DNA from: Pacificimonas sp963710205
Lineage (GTDB): Bacteria; Pseudomonadota; Alphaproteobacteria; Sphingomonadales; Sphingomonadaceae
NCBI GenBank assembly: GCA_963710205.1
Contig: CAVPZG010000002.1
Coordinates: 62,001-126,000, forward strand
Reading direction: 5' to 3'
DNA length: 64,000 bases
In this document: in pieces, positions 40,801 to 49,477 of the stretch
Layout of the letters: every line of letters starts with the position of its first letter
Numbering within the stretch: the stretch's first letter is position 1
Notes under the pieces: model-generated
Told to the model about the DNA's origin: nothing
The model's database searches: none
The model's input: the letters and a program-made list of their open reading frames with translations, nothing else
Translations under genes and position numbers: made by a program

Positions 40801-42564
40801 CCCGACCCGGCGAAGAGCTGGGCGGAACGTGAGCGGCTGTTCCAGCTGCCCCGGTCCAGCTGGGAGGATTATGATCCAAAACTGATCTCCAAAGGCGGCG
40901 GTGTGTTCCCGCGCGACCAGAAATCGATCAGGATCTCGAAGCAGATACAGGATCTGCTGGGGACCGAGAAAAAGGAACTCGCCCCCGCCGACCTGATGCG
41001 GGCCATTCTGAAGGCACCGGCAGACCTGATGTGGTTTGGCGGTATCGGCACCTATGTGAAGGGACCGGGCGAAAGCGACACGGATGTCGGCGACCGGGCC
41101 AATGACGATATCCGCGTGACCGCGACCGAGCTGCGTGTGAAAGTCATCGGCGAAGGTGCGAATCTCGGCATCACGCAACCTGCGCGCATCGCCTTTGCCC
41201 GGAGTGGCGGCCGCATCAATACGGACTTCATCGACAATAGCGCGGGCGTCGACTGTTCGGACAACGAGGTCAATATCAAGATCGCCCTGCAGGGACCGCT
41301 GCGGTCAGGATCACTGACGGAAGACGAGCGCAATGCCTTCCTCGCCTCCATGACGGACGAGGTGGCCGATCTCGTGCTGCGCGACAATGTCATGCAGACA
41401 CAGGCGATTTCGGTGGCGGAATCGGGCGGGGCGGCGGCACTTCCGGCGCTGCAGCGCGTCATTCAGCTGCTGGAAGCGCGCGGCAAGCTGAACCGCGAGG
41501 TGGAACAGCTGCCGAATGACGAGCAGCTGACCCAGCGCGCGGCTTCGGGGCATGGCCTGGTCCGCCCGGAACTGGCGGTGCTGCTCGCCTATGCCAAGAT
41601 GGTCATTTACAACTCGCTGGTGGAATCAGGCGTGCCGGACGACGCCATCCTCGTCGAAGACCTGCATATGGCTTTTCCGGACACGCTGATGGCGAAGTTC
41701 GGAGCGGAAGTGGATGCGCACAAGCTGCGCCGCGAGATCATCGCCACGAAGCTCGCCAACCAGATCGTCAACAGGGGCGGCATCTCGCTTGCCTTTGAAC
41801 TGTCGGAAGAACACGGCACGACGCTCGCACATGTCGGCGCGGCGTTCGTGGCGGCACGGGAACTGTTCGGTTTCCGGAACCTGTGGCGCTCCATCGACGC
41901 GGCGGAAGTGGACCCGCAGGCGCATATCATGCTGCACGCCCGCTCCATCGACGGTCTGCGTCTGCACATGTCCGACCTGTTGCGGGAAACCGCCGCTGCC
42001 GACATGGCTTCGGATACGGTCAAGGCGCTTAAATCCGGTGTCGCGGAACTGGCGTCCGACGTCGATCAACTGCTTCGCGCAGAGCCGCGCGCGCATCTGG
42101 AGCGGGTGCGGCAGGATCTGGTCGCGGGCGGCGCGCCGGATGACATTGCCGAGCGGCTTGTCGACATCCAGGCGCTTGACGGGGCGATCGCCACGTCCAA
42201 ACTGTCCTATGAGCTTGGTGCGAAAGAGCGCGTTGTCGCCGCCGCCTACACCCTGCTGGGCGAGGAGGTCGGAATGGACTGGGCCAAGGCCGCCGCGGCC
42301 CGCATGAACCCGACCGACCCGTGGGAGCGCCTGCTGGTGTCCGGCCTTGTCCGCGATTTCGAGGCGCTGCGCATGGCGCTGATTCGCAAGATCGCATCGA
42401 AGGGTGAGGATCCGTCCGAAGCCGTCCGCGCATGGCTGGCGGAACATCGCGACCGCGCCGACCGGCTGCGCGCGAGCGTCGACCGGGCGCGGCAATCGGG
42501 GGCGGTGACGACAGCAATGCTTGCACATCTCGCCAGTCAGGCCAGAAGCCTTCTGGCCGCGTGA
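37834..42564 (+). CDS. gdhB: NAD-specific glutamate dehydrogenase, large (about 180 kDa) type
   Basis: 1576 residues. The N-terminal regulatory half contains ACT-like parts ('DDMPFLVDSVTNALTAQ' near 70 and further units to about 600). The catalytic core has 'GGPIARGGLRWSDRRDDFRTEVLGLVKAQMVKNAVIVPTGSKGGF' (about residues 775-825) with the substrate and catalytic lysines, and 'HDEPDPYLVVAADKGTATFSD'. It oxidises glutamate to 2-oxoglutarate with NAD, releasing ammonia, and is characteristic of alphaproteobacteria and pseudomonads. It is preceded by the PAS-type gene with an 80-base gap and is complete and in frame over 4.7 kb. Confidence 0.96.
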   Translation: MARADSKSPAKDPLENALFTGALPGEADDLDPKAAKRIAAFVRGTLKAREPGAATITVESIEPESGHRRTGIVINNDDMPFLVDSVTNALTAQNMAIHRLLHPIVDVERTKGGKLKTLAPANGADVEDGHARESLIYIEADRIGARRRSDLATELAAVLGDVRAAVTDWRAMLAALEVAANSLLSAKIPVPAQDVMEAKAFLDWLADDNFTLLGSAAYEFGASLDDESIQPTRSESLGLLVEPEFPLWRGAEGFEVLPSALRGFMATAEPILITKANAVSRVHRSTYYDVVSVKRYSEKGRVCGEYRFIGLFTSAALSKSPAEVPIMRQKVEAVRETLGFDPRSHSGKALTHIIETFPRTDLFLTDADRLAEMAKGMLSLLDRPRPKIFARADPFGRFVSAIVYVPRESYNTGIRARIGAMLEDAFQARLSRFDVELRSEGLARVQYYLATTPGQVPDIDEHDLNHRLKRLVRGWGEALSAELIDSLGGPRGGRLSLQYADAFSASYRDQFGPSEAAEDVRRLADLENEQDRDVHFYRKPGDPDDRLRIKIYRMGQIIPLSEVVPVLEAFGFHVIEEYPFDLASGRLGWVHDFLVASAHGEALDIDFLKAQAEPALRAVLTGAQENDGFNGLVTGASLKIEHVAWLRAYFRYLRQTGLTYGLPTVVEALRRHPKLAADLIGLFYARFDPKQKKREAEVEKRQKAVARGLREVAAIDEDRILRLYRDAIEATLRTNAFAKGQEALAFKLNSAAIPGLPPPVPYREIWVYSPRVEGIHLRGGPIARGGLRWSDRRDDFRTEVLGLVKAQMVKNAVIVPTGSKGGFYPKHLPPSSDREAWLAEGIACYRTFISSLLSLTDNVVDGKTVPPKGIVCHDEPDPYLVVAADKGTATFSDIANAISVERGFWLGDAFASGGANGYDHKAMGITAKGGWVSVQRHFREMGVDVQSEPVTVIGVGDMSGDVFGNGMLLSKALKLVAAFDHRHIFIDPDPDPAKSWAERERLFQLPRSSWEDYDPKLISKGGGVFPRDQKSIRISKQIQDLLGTEKKELAPADLMRAILKAPADLMWFGGIGTYVKGPGESDTDVGDRANDDIRVTATELRVKVIGEGANLGITQPARIAFARSGGRINTDFIDNSAGVDCSDNEVNIKIALQGPLRSGSLTEDERNAFLASMTDEVADLVLRDNVMQTQAISVAESGGAAALPALQRVIQLLEARGKLNREVEQLPNDEQLTQRAASGHGLVRPELAVLLAYAKMVIYNSLVESGVPDDAILVEDLHMAFPDTLMAKFGAEVDAHKLRREIIATKLANQIVNRGGISLAFELSEEHGTTLAHVGAAFVAARELFGFRNLWRSIDAAEVDPQAHIMLHARSIDGLRLHMSDLLRETAAADMASDTVKALKSGVAELASDVDQLLRAEPRAHLERVRQDLVAGGAPDDIAERLVDIQALDGAIATSKLSYELGAKERVVAAAYTLLGEEVGMDWAKAAAARMNPTDPWERLLVSGLVRDFEALRMALIRKIASKGEDPSEAVRAWLAEHRDRADRLRASVDRARQSGAVTTAMLAHLASQARSLLAA

Positions 42565-42641
42565 GGGGAATGCCGCCGGAACCTGCGGGTGCGCCGCTCC
42601 GTTCACTCCGTATTCAATGCGAAGTCATTAGGGACAAGATC

Positions 42642-43082
42642 ATGGACAGACGCTTTCTCTTAATCGCCCTAGGCGGCTTTGCGCTGACCGTCTGCCCATG
42701 CGCTGCCAACGCGCAGGATGCCGTCACCGCGCCGGCTGCGTCCCCCACCGACAGCGGAATCATCGTTGCCCCGAAACAGAAGCGCATACCCCTCGACCAG
42801 TTCATGGTTCCAAAAGGCTGCGAAGACCTTGCCCCCGGCGAAATCTGCGTCACGGGTCGCCCGGAAATCGAGGAAGAGGAAGACACGACGCCCGATCCCG
42901 GCGACCGCCAGCTCGATGTCCAGTCCGAACGCGCAACGCTCGCCAACACCGGCGCGCAGACACCCATGACCTGCAGCCAGATCGGCCCGGGCGGTGCGTC
43001 CGCTTGCGCGTTCGACGAATTCCGTCAGTGGAAGAAGGAACGTGAGCTGAAGAAGAAGCGTGAGAAAATCCCGGTCGATTAA
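42642..43082 (+). CDS. Small secreted protein of unknown function
   Basis: 146 residues with a signal peptide ('RRFLLIALGGFALTVCPCAANAQ', cleavage near 23), an acidic middle ('EIEEEEDTTPDPGD'), two cysteine pairs ('KGCEDLAPGEICVTG' and 'MTCSQIGPGGASACAF'), and a strongly basic, lysine-rich C-terminus ('RQWKKERELKKKREKI'). No family recognised, though proteins of this size with a 'CxxLxxGxICVTG' segment occur in sphingomonads as hypotheticals. It lies between NAD-GDH and glnD and may be carried with either. Confidence 0.65.
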   Translation: MDRRFLLIALGGFALTVCPCAANAQDAVTAPAASPTDSGIIVAPKQKRIPLDQFMVPKGCEDLAPGEICVTGRPEIEEEEDTTPDPGDRQLDVQSERATLANTGAQTPMTCSQIGPGGASACAFDEFRQWKKERELKKKREKIPVD

Positions 43083-43272
43083 TCTCGCGACAGCCCTGTC
43101 TTCTTGCGCTCCGATCTGGAATGATGCGCGCATGACCCTGATCGACTGTCCGCCCCGTGTTTCCTGGCGCTCTGCACAAGCAGCGCCGATGCTACCCGCG
43201 TCTGTTTGCCTTTCTGTCGGCAGAGGCGGGCAAAGCCGGGATGGCATCTCTTCACCCAGAAGGTGGCAGGCA

Positions 43273-45999
43273 GTGACCGATATTTACGCGCGCGTCACCG
43301 AGCGGCGCGCCATCATTGACCGCCGCGCGCTCTGGACGGAATTGCAGGCCATTCCCGCCGAACGAAAGGCGGCCACGACGATCCTGCGCGCCGCCTATGA
43401 AGCGGGCTGCAAGGAACTTGGCCGCCGTATCGACGCCGACCCCGGCAGCGGCCTTGCCCATGCCAATGCGCAGGCCTTTCTGACCGATCAGATCATCCGT
43501 CTGACCTATGATTTCGCGGTGCAGCGGCTTTATCCCGCGCAAAATCCGACCAGCGGCCAGCGCCTGACCATTTGTGCCGTCGGTGGCTATGGCCGCCGCG
43601 AAATGGCGCCGAACAGCGATGTCGATCTGCTGTTCCTGACCCCCGGCAAATTGTCGCCATGGGCGGAACAGATCGTGGAGACGGTTCTCTACACGCTTTG
43701 GGATTTTGGCTGGAAGGTCGGCCATGCGACCCGCTCCGTTTCCGAAATGGTGAAACTGTCGCTGGCCGACATCACCATCCGCACGGCGATGCTGGAGGCG
43801 CGTTTCCTCTGGGGCGACCAGCCGCTTTATGACGAGGCATCCGCAGCCTTTACACGCGATGTCACGATGGGAACGGAACGCGACTTCATTTTGCAGAAGC
43901 TTGCCGAGCGTGAAGCGCGGCATGAACGCATGGGCGGCAGCCGCTATGTCGTCGAACCCAATGTGAAGGAGGGCAAGGGATCGCTGCGCGATCTGCATAC
44001 GCTGTTCTGGATCGGCAAATATGTCTACCGCGTTCAGCGCGCGGTGGAACTGATCGACAAGGGCGTGTTCGAGCCCGAGGAGTATCGCCAGTTCAACCGC
44101 GCCGAGAATTTCCTCTGGGCCGTCCGCATCCAGATGCACCGCATTTCCGGCCGCGCCGAGGAACGGCTGACCTTCGACCTGCAGAGAGAATTGGCCGAAC
44201 GGCTCGGTTATCAGGAGCGCGCAGGAACCGCGCCGGTCGAGCGCTTCATGCGGCATTACTTCCTGATCGCGAAATCCGTCGGCGATCTTACCGGGCTCTT
44301 CCTGGCGCATCTGGAGGAACAGCATGCCGCGGCGCGGCTGCGGCTGCCGACCCGCACACGCGCGCCGAAGCGGCTCAAGGGCTTCACGCTCGACCGGGGG
44401 CGGATCGGCATACCGTCCGACGGTTTCTTTCAGGAAAAGCCGCGCCGCCTGATGAAGCTGTTCTGGCTTGCGGACCGATACGGCTACGAGATCCACCCCC
44501 TCGCCATGCGGCAGGCCGGACAGGATGCGCTCGCCATCGCTGACTATCAGGACGATGAGAAAACCAACCGGATGTTTCTCGACATCCTTTCAAGTCCGCG
44601 CGATCCCGAACTGGTGCTGCGCTGGATGAACGAGGCGGGCGTTTTCGGTCGTTTCATGCCGGATTTCGGCCGGGTCGTGGCCCGCATGCAATATGACATG
44701 TACCACCATTATACCGTCGACGAGCACACCATTCGGGCGATCGGCCTGCTGGCGAGGATCGAGAAGGGCGAACTGGCGAACGACCATCCGGTATCGAGTG
44801 CGCTTATCCACAAGATCGCCAGCCGCGAGGTTCTCTATGTCGCGGTGCTGCTGCACGATATCGCCAAGGGACGCGGCGGCGATCACAGCGAACTTGGCGG
44901 CGAGGTCGCCGAGGAACTTTGCCCACGTCTGGGCCTGACGGCGGCGCAGACCGAAACCGTCGCCTGGCTGGTCAGGCATCATCTCCTGATGTCCTCCATC
45001 GCCTTCAAACGTGACCTGGCCGATCCCAAGACCATCGAGGATTTCGCTGCCCAGGTGCAAAGCCCGGAGCGGCTGCGTCTGCTCCTCATCCTCACCGTCG
45101 TCGACATCCGCGCTGTTGGCCCAGGCACCTGGACCGCCTGGAAAGCGCAGCTGCTGCGCGACCTGTTCGAGGCGGGGGAATCGCGCCTGCTGCTCGGCCA
45201 TCAGGAGCAGGGCCGTGCGCATCGTATCGCGGCGAAGCAGGAAAATGTTCAGGCCGACCTTGGCTGGTCGGACGCGAAAATGGCCAGCTACGCCGCGCGC
45301 ATGACGGACGCCTACTGGCTTGCCGAGCCGGTCGCGACGCTCGCGGCCAATGCGCGGCAGATCGAAAACCGCGAGGGCGAGCTCAGCGTGGCGACCACGG
45401 TCGACGCCGATACCGGGCTAACGCATGTCACCACCTATGCCGGTGACCATCCGGGCATTTTCATGCGGCTGGCCGGGGCGATCAGCCTGTCCGGTGCGAA
45501 TATTCTCGATGCCCGGGTCCACACGACGCGCGACGGCAAGGCACTGGACAATATCGCCATCACCGGTCCGAGCGGAGAACCCTTCAACGACCCTGGTCAG
45601 CTCAGCCGTCTGCGTCGGACCATCATTGACACGCTGGAGGGCCGCATCCGCCTGCGCGAGCGCCTTGCCAAGCGCCCGCTCGCCTTGATCCGCGCCGATA
45701 ACTTCGCCGTCGAGCCGCGCGTGATCGTGCAGCCAAACGCCTCCAACCGGTTCACCGTTGTGGAGGTCAACGCCGCCGACCGGCCCGGCCTGCTCTATGC
45801 CCTCGCCCGCGCGCTATATGATGCCCGCGTCACCATCCGCTCGGCGCACATCATGACCTATGGCGAGCGCGTCGTGGACACCTTCTACCTGACCGACCTG
45901 ATGGGCCAGAAGCTGGACGGCACGCAGCGCCTGCGTGGTATCGAGACGCGGCTTCTGAATGCCGCGAAACTGGCGGAAGAGGAACGGAAAGCGGCCTAA
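43273..45999 (+). CDS. glnD: Bifunctional PII uridylyltransferase/uridylyl-removing enzyme
   Basis: 908 residues from a GTG at 43273 (the open frame extends to 43060 but the extra residues are unlike GlnD). Nucleotidyltransferase domain: 'AVGGYGRREMAPNSDVDLLFL' (GG...DxD, about 100-120). HD domain: 'VDEHTIRAIGLLARIE' and 'VAVLLHDIAKGRGGDHSELG' (about 480-560). Two C-terminal ACT domains bind glutamine ('HPGIFMRLAGAISLSGANIL', about 725-, and 'DRPGLLYALARALYDARVTI', about 837-). It modifies PII proteins according to glutamine and so links to the adjacent NAD-GDH in nitrogen control. Confidence 0.95.
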   Translation: MTDIYARVTERRAIIDRRALWTELQAIPAERKAATTILRAAYEAGCKELGRRIDADPGSGLAHANAQAFLTDQIIRLTYDFAVQRLYPAQNPTSGQRLTICAVGGYGRREMAPNSDVDLLFLTPGKLSPWAEQIVETVLYTLWDFGWKVGHATRSVSEMVKLSLADITIRTAMLEARFLWGDQPLYDEASAAFTRDVTMGTERDFILQKLAEREARHERMGGSRYVVEPNVKEGKGSLRDLHTLFWIGKYVYRVQRAVELIDKGVFEPEEYRQFNRAENFLWAVRIQMHRISGRAEERLTFDLQRELAERLGYQERAGTAPVERFMRHYFLIAKSVGDLTGLFLAHLEEQHAAARLRLPTRTRAPKRLKGFTLDRGRIGIPSDGFFQEKPRRLMKLFWLADRYGYEIHPLAMRQAGQDALAIADYQDDEKTNRMFLDILSSPRDPELVLRWMNEAGVFGRFMPDFGRVVARMQYDMYHHYTVDEHTIRAIGLLARIEKGELANDHPVSSALIHKIASREVLYVAVLLHDIAKGRGGDHSELGGEVAEELCPRLGLTAAQTETVAWLVRHHLLMSSIAFKRDLADPKTIEDFAAQVQSPERLRLLLILTVVDIRAVGPGTWTAWKAQLLRDLFEAGESRLLLGHQEQGRAHRIAAKQENVQADLGWSDAKMASYAARMTDAYWLAEPVATLAANARQIENREGELSVATTVDADTGLTHVTTYAGDHPGIFMRLAGAISLSGANILDARVHTTRDGKALDNIAITGPSGEPFNDPGQLSRLRRTIIDTLEGRIRLRERLAKRPLALIRADNFAVEPRVIVQPNASNRFTVVEVNAADRPGLLYALARALYDARVTIRSAHIMTYGERVVDTFYLTDLMGQKLDGTQRLRGIETRLLNAAKLAEEERKAA

Positions 46000-46009
46000 G
46001 GCGAAAAGC

Positions 46010-47929
46010 CTAGGCTGGCTGGGGCAGCGGGCCATCCTCGCCGCCGCTTTCACCGGCCTTGTCGGCCTCCGCGGTCTTCGCCGCCTTGGCTTCCCGCGCA
46101 CGCTCTTTGATCGCCATCTTTTCCTCTTCCTCGGCAGCGTCGCCGCCGGGCGGGACATAGGCAATCACATAATCGCCCTCGCTCACATTGGGTTTTGCGG
46201 CACTGGTGAAGAAGGCGACGCGCTTGTTGGGTTTGACCACGGCCAGAAGCTCGCTCTTTGCCGACAGTCGTTCCTTCAGATCGTCGAGCGTGTATTTCTC
46301 GCCGATGCGGGTCTGCTTGAAGGACCAGCCCTTTTCCTGCCGCGACAGCAGCTCGAGAAGGCCAGCCGCCGAATTCATCAGCATCTGACCTTTCAGCCCG
46401 GAGGGCAGACCGGCAATGCCGGCATCGTCCTCATTGCCCAGCTGGAAGACGGCATTGCGGCCGATTTCCGGTCCCAGTTCGGCACTGATCAGGGCGTTAT
46501 AAGCGTCATTGTCCGTCGCAGCGATGACGGCCTGATGCCCGAAAATATCGAGATGATCCTCGTGGATCGCCTCCAGAGCCTCGCCGTGGAAGGTCTTGAT
46601 ACCCTTTTGCCGCGCGCGGCGCAGCATCAGGAAGCTGCTGTCGGTCAGCGTTATGGGAACTTCACGCTTGGTCAGTTCCTCGGCCAGCTCGATCGACCAG
46701 GGCGTTGCCCCGACGATCAGCACGTCCCGTCCCGGACCCTGGTCGATGTCGAGTTTCTGCGCCAGCCATCTGGCGGAAAATCCGTGCGCGATGATGGTGA
46801 CGATGACAACGGCGAAAGCCAGCGGCATGAGCGCGGAGGCATCCTCGAAATTGAGTTCCTCAAGGCGGATCGCGAACAGCCCGGTGATGGCCACACAGAC
46901 CACACCGCGGGGTGCGATCCAGCTGATGAAGAGCCGCTCCTTCCACGGCACGCTGGAAAAGGCGAGCGATATCAGGACCGAGGCCGGGCGCACCACGAAA
47001 AGGAGCAGGATCAGGAACAGGATATAGCGGAATTCGAAGCGCTGGATCAGCTCCCAGTCCAAGGTTGCCGACAGAATCACGAACACGCCTGAGATCAGCA
47101 GGATCGTGACACTCTCCTTGAAGCGTCGCATCTCCCCAAAGCTGTCGAGGTGCATGTTGGCGAGCGCGATGCCCATTGCGGTCACCGTGAGGAGGCCCGT
47201 CTCATGCTCGATGACATCGGCGATCACAAAGCCGACGATGACAAGTCCAAAGACGACGGGAACCTTCAGGAATTCCGGCACCAGACCGCGCGGGAACAGC
47301 CAGCCGATCAGGAATGCAAGGCCAATGCCGAGCGCGATCGCGAACAGCGAGGCGAGGCCGACATGAAGGCCGATATCGGCAAAGGCATTGCCGCCCTCCA
47401 CGTCGGAGAAATTGATCCAGGCAAGCGTCATAACGGCCAGAAGCGCGCCAATGGGATCGTTGACGATGCCTTCCCATTTCAGAATGTCGCGCGACCGGTT
47501 CGTGATCCGCAGCTGTCTGAGCATCGGCCCGATGACGGTCGGCCCCGTCACGACGAGGATGCCGGCGAACAGAATCGACGGCTCCAGCGCGATCCCGGCA
47601 CCATAAACAAGTGCCAGCGTGCCGAGGACCCAGGCCACGGGGACGCCGATCAGGACAAGCCTGCCGACCGCCCAGCCCGCGTGTTTCAGTTCGCGGAAAT
47701 CAAGACTGAGCCCGCCCTCGAACAGAATGATGGCGACGGCCAGCTTGATGGCCGGTTGATATAGTCCGCCGAAATCGTTGACCGGATCGATGAGCCCGGT
47801 CGCGCCGGCCATGATACCGCCTGCCAGCATCAAGGCGATGGCAGGCCAGCCGGTGCGCCATGCGATCCACTGCGCCGAAATACCGATGGCGCCAATGGCT
47901 GCCAGTTTCACGGTCAGATCCATTGCCAT
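46010..47929 (-). CDS. CPA1/NhaP-type cation:proton antiporter with C-terminal TrkA-type domains
   Basis: 639 residues. Residues 1-400: about 12-13 membrane spans with 'ILFEGGLSLDFREL' and the ion-binding 'EGIVNDPIGALLAV' (the ND of CPA1/NhaP antiporters). Residues 405-600: a soluble TrkA-N-like Rossmann part ('DVLIVGATPWSIELAEEL', with a non-standard glycine motif) and a TrkA-C-like part. The last 45 residues are charged. Such antiporters exchange Na+ or K+ for protons; the cytoplasmic nucleotide-binding part may sense NAD(H) or another nucleotide. Convergent with glnD, 10 bases between stops. Confidence 0.88.
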   Translation of the reverse strand: MAMDLTVKLAAIGAIGISAQWIAWRTGWPAIALMLAGGIMAGATGLIDPVNDFGGLYQPAIKLAVAIILFEGGLSLDFRELKHAGWAVGRLVLIGVPVAWVLGTLALVYGAGIALEPSILFAGILVVTGPTVIGPMLRQLRITNRSRDILKWEGIVNDPIGALLAVMTLAWINFSDVEGGNAFADIGLHVGLASLFAIALGIGLAFLIGWLFPRGLVPEFLKVPVVFGLVIVGFVIADVIEHETGLLTVTAMGIALANMHLDSFGEMRRFKESVTILLISGVFVILSATLDWELIQRFEFRYILFLILLLFVVRPASVLISLAFSSVPWKERLFISWIAPRGVVCVAITGLFAIRLEELNFEDASALMPLAFAVVIVTIIAHGFSARWLAQKLDIDQGPGRDVLIVGATPWSIELAEELTKREVPITLTDSSFLMLRRARQKGIKTFHGEALEAIHEDHLDIFGHQAVIAATDNDAYNALISAELGPEIGRNAVFQLGNEDDAGIAGLPSGLKGQMLMNSAAGLLELLSRQEKGWSFKQTRIGEKYTLDDLKERLSAKSELLAVVKPNKRVAFFTSAAKPNVSEGDYVIAYVPPGGDAAEEEEKMAIKERAREAKAAKTAEADKAGESGGEDGPLPQPA

Positions 47930-48039
47930 ATCTTACCCTCTGTCAGTCATTTCGTGCCGGTTTGGCCGTGGGTTCGCATGGCTATGTAGCGCAGGCGGTC
48001 CAACGTCACAACGCTGGTAGTTCCGGCAGATAGCGGGTG

Positions 48040-48450
48040 TCAGGCCGCGTAGGCCATGGCTTCGACGACGAGCAGTTCGGTATCGCTGTCCAGATAGGGG
48101 CTGGCCGCGGTCATGAGGACGGATCGCAGAGCCTCGACGTCGATGGCCCTGTCCGCTTCGACATGCAGGCGGCCATGCTCGGCAAGGGCGTGTAGCCAGG
48201 CATCCGTCAGGCGGGGTCTCAACTGTTCAAGGCGGCGGCGCTCGCCCGAGCTGCCCGTGTTGAGGGTGATCTGCACGCCGATCAGCCCCGCGCTTGCGCC
48301 GCCATCGAAGATGGGAACGATCAGGGGTTCGAAGCGCACATATTCGGGGACGGCATCCCGGTCCGGCGCATCGGCATAGGCCGATGCCGTCGCCGTCAAA
48401 GAGGCGATCAGCGCCAGTCCGCCGACCAGATAGGGAAAACGCAGCCGCAT
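48040..48450 (-). CDS. Small exported protein, weakly FliL-like
   Basis: 136 residues with a signal peptide ('YLVGGLALIASLTATASAYA', about 5-25). The mature part 'PEYVRFEPLIVPIFDGGASAGLIGVQITLNTGS' followed by 'RRRLEQLRPRLTDAWLHAL' has the layout of FliL-type proteins (exposed strand, then a helix ending in 'LRDA'-like text), but the match is weak and there are no flagellar genes in the window. Treat as an unknown periplasmic protein. A TTAACCCTG stretch about 45 bases upstream faintly resembles a CtrA half-site. Confidence 0.6.
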   Translation of the reverse strand: MRLRFPYLVGGLALIASLTATASAYADAPDRDAVPEYVRFEPLIVPIFDGGASAGLIGVQITLNTGSSGERRRLEQLRPRLTDAWLHALAEHGRLHVEADRAIDVEALRSVLMTAASPYLDSDTELLVVEAMAYAA

Positions 48451-48573
48451 GGCAGCGAACCTAGCCGTACGCCGGACGAGATCCCGTCAACAGACAGGGT
48501 TAACGAACCCACAAAAGGTCAATCCCGCAACGACGGGAAGGATGGCGACCCGGGGCGGCGGTTGCTGAAACCC

Positions 48574-48593
48574 GCCGCCTCAAAAGAGGCGGC
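48574..48593. terminator. Hairpin between the copper-binding-like protein and the small exported protein
   Basis: A perfect 8-base-pair stem GCCGCCTC/GAGGCGGC with loop AAAA lies 10 bases after the stop of the minus-strand Cys-rich gene. No U-run follows on either strand, so it may be a weak terminator or only an mRNA-end stabiliser. Confidence 0.4.
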
Positions 48594-48603
48594 CGGACCT
48601 GGA

Positions 48604-48990
48604 TCAGACCGAGGCCGCCTCGATATCGTCCAGCAATTCACCGCACATCTTGTGCATCCGCTTGCAATGGTCGTTGTCGTGGCGTTCGCACTCCGTCCGG
48701 CATTCCGTCGCCGCAAGCTTCAGCAGCGCCATCGCGCTCTTGATGACCTCGACATTGCTGCCCGTCCGCCGCGAGGCGACAGAAGTGAACATGCGCGCGA
48801 CGTCGGCAAGGTCGCTGCATTTGCGGAAACATTGCCGCATCTTGATAATATGCTCTTCCGCGACGCAGGCATCGGCGTTCGAGGTCGCCAGGGCCGCGGT
48901 CCACATCGCGTGTTTGACGGTCTCGGCGAGCGGATCGTTGAGGTGGCCGTCGACATCGGGATGCGCGGCAATCATCTTGGCAATGGACAT
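48604..48990 (-). CDS. Cys-rich four-helix-bundle copper-binding-like protein (Csp/DUF326 type)
   Basis: 128 residues, all helical. Seven cysteines (42, 54, 58, 97, 101, 109, 116) and nearby histidines point inwards in spacing of 3-4 or 7-8, as in Csp-type copper storage proteins ('MRQCFRKCSDL', 'ECRTECERHDNDHCKRMHKMCGEL'). No signal peptide follows the ATG at 48990, so it would be the cytosolic kind. Copper storage or detoxification is the family role; metal specificity here is inferred. The 42 codons open before this ATG lack similarity. Confidence 0.82.
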   Translation of the reverse strand: MSIAKMIAAHPDVDGHLNDPLAETVKHAMWTAALATSNADACVAEEHIIKMRQCFRKCSDLADVARMFTSVASRRTGSNVEVIKSAMALLKLAATECRTECERHDNDHCKRMHKMCGELLDDIEAASV

Positions 48991-49198
48991 GGGGGAATTT
49001 CTCCTGGCTGGTTTTCCCTCCAACGACCTAGTCGGGCAAGAGTTCAACGCAGGCGTCTTCAGGTTTTTCCGCCATCGTGGGGCGGCTTCCCGGCCGACAG
49101 CAAACATGGCCGCCATCTTAACTTCTCGATCGGGAAAACAGGCGGCCCATGGCTGCGCCGGTCAGCAGGATCGTAAACCGCGTGCCGTAGCGGGCGGC

Positions 49199-49272
49199 TG
49201 GAGCGGGCGACCGGGATCGAACCGGCATCATCAGCTTGGAAGGCTGGGGTTCTACCATTGAACTACGCCCGC
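49199..49272 (-). tRNA. tRNA-Gly(TCC)
   Basis: On the minus strand: acceptor GCGGGCG/CGCCCGC, anticodon loop CTTCCAA (anticodon TCC), T arm with GTTCGATCC. CCA is encoded (49199-49201). It lies 37 bases downstream of tRNA-Tyr in transcript order, a common pairing. Confidence 0.95.
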
Positions 49273-49309
49273 CGGCAGAGCCGGTCCTCACCGCTATAAC
49301 AGCTAATTC

Positions 49310-49395
49310 TGGTGGAGGGGACAGGATTCGAACCTGTGTACGCATACGCGGTCAGATTTACAGTCTGATGCCTTTAACCACTCGGCCACCCCTCC
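49310..49395 (-). tRNA. tRNA-Tyr(GTA)
   Basis: A class II tRNA with a long variable arm, on the minus strand: acceptor GGAGGGG/CCCCTCC, D arm GGCCGAGTGGTTAAAGGC, anticodon loop CTGTAAA (anticodon GTA), T arm with GTTCGAATCC. CCA is encoded (49310-49312). Confidence 0.95.
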
Positions 49396-49422
49396 ACGGA
49401 GCGCTGCAACGGCAAGGTCGCG

Positions 49423-49452
49423 CTATGTGGCGGAGCGGGCTTTTCCTGTCAA
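49423..49452 (-). promoter_or_regulatory. Likely promoter of the tRNA-Tyr/tRNA-Gly transcript
   Basis: On the minus strand a consensus -35 TTGACA (49447-49452), an 18-base spacer and a -10-like ACATAG (49423-49428), about 28 bases before tRNA-Tyr. It lies in the gap that also holds the rlmB promoter in the other direction. Confidence 0.5.
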
Positions 49453-49477
49453 CCAGACTAGGGTAGCGACGCGCATT

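Noticed and set aside
43060..43272. 71-codon N-terminal extension of GlnD
   Set aside because: The extension shares nothing with GlnD proteins and overlaps the preceding gene; GTG at 43273 with AGGTGG upstream fits better.
44804..44812. Perfect DnaA box TTATCCACA
   Set aside because: A single copy inside conserved glnD codons (Leu-Ile-His-Lys); no cluster of boxes or A/T-rich region, so not an origin.
49118..49345. 75-codon frame covering tRNA-Gly and part of tRNA-Tyr
   Set aside because: It reads through a tRNA gene ('SSMVEPQPSK' type text is a familiar tRNA artefact).
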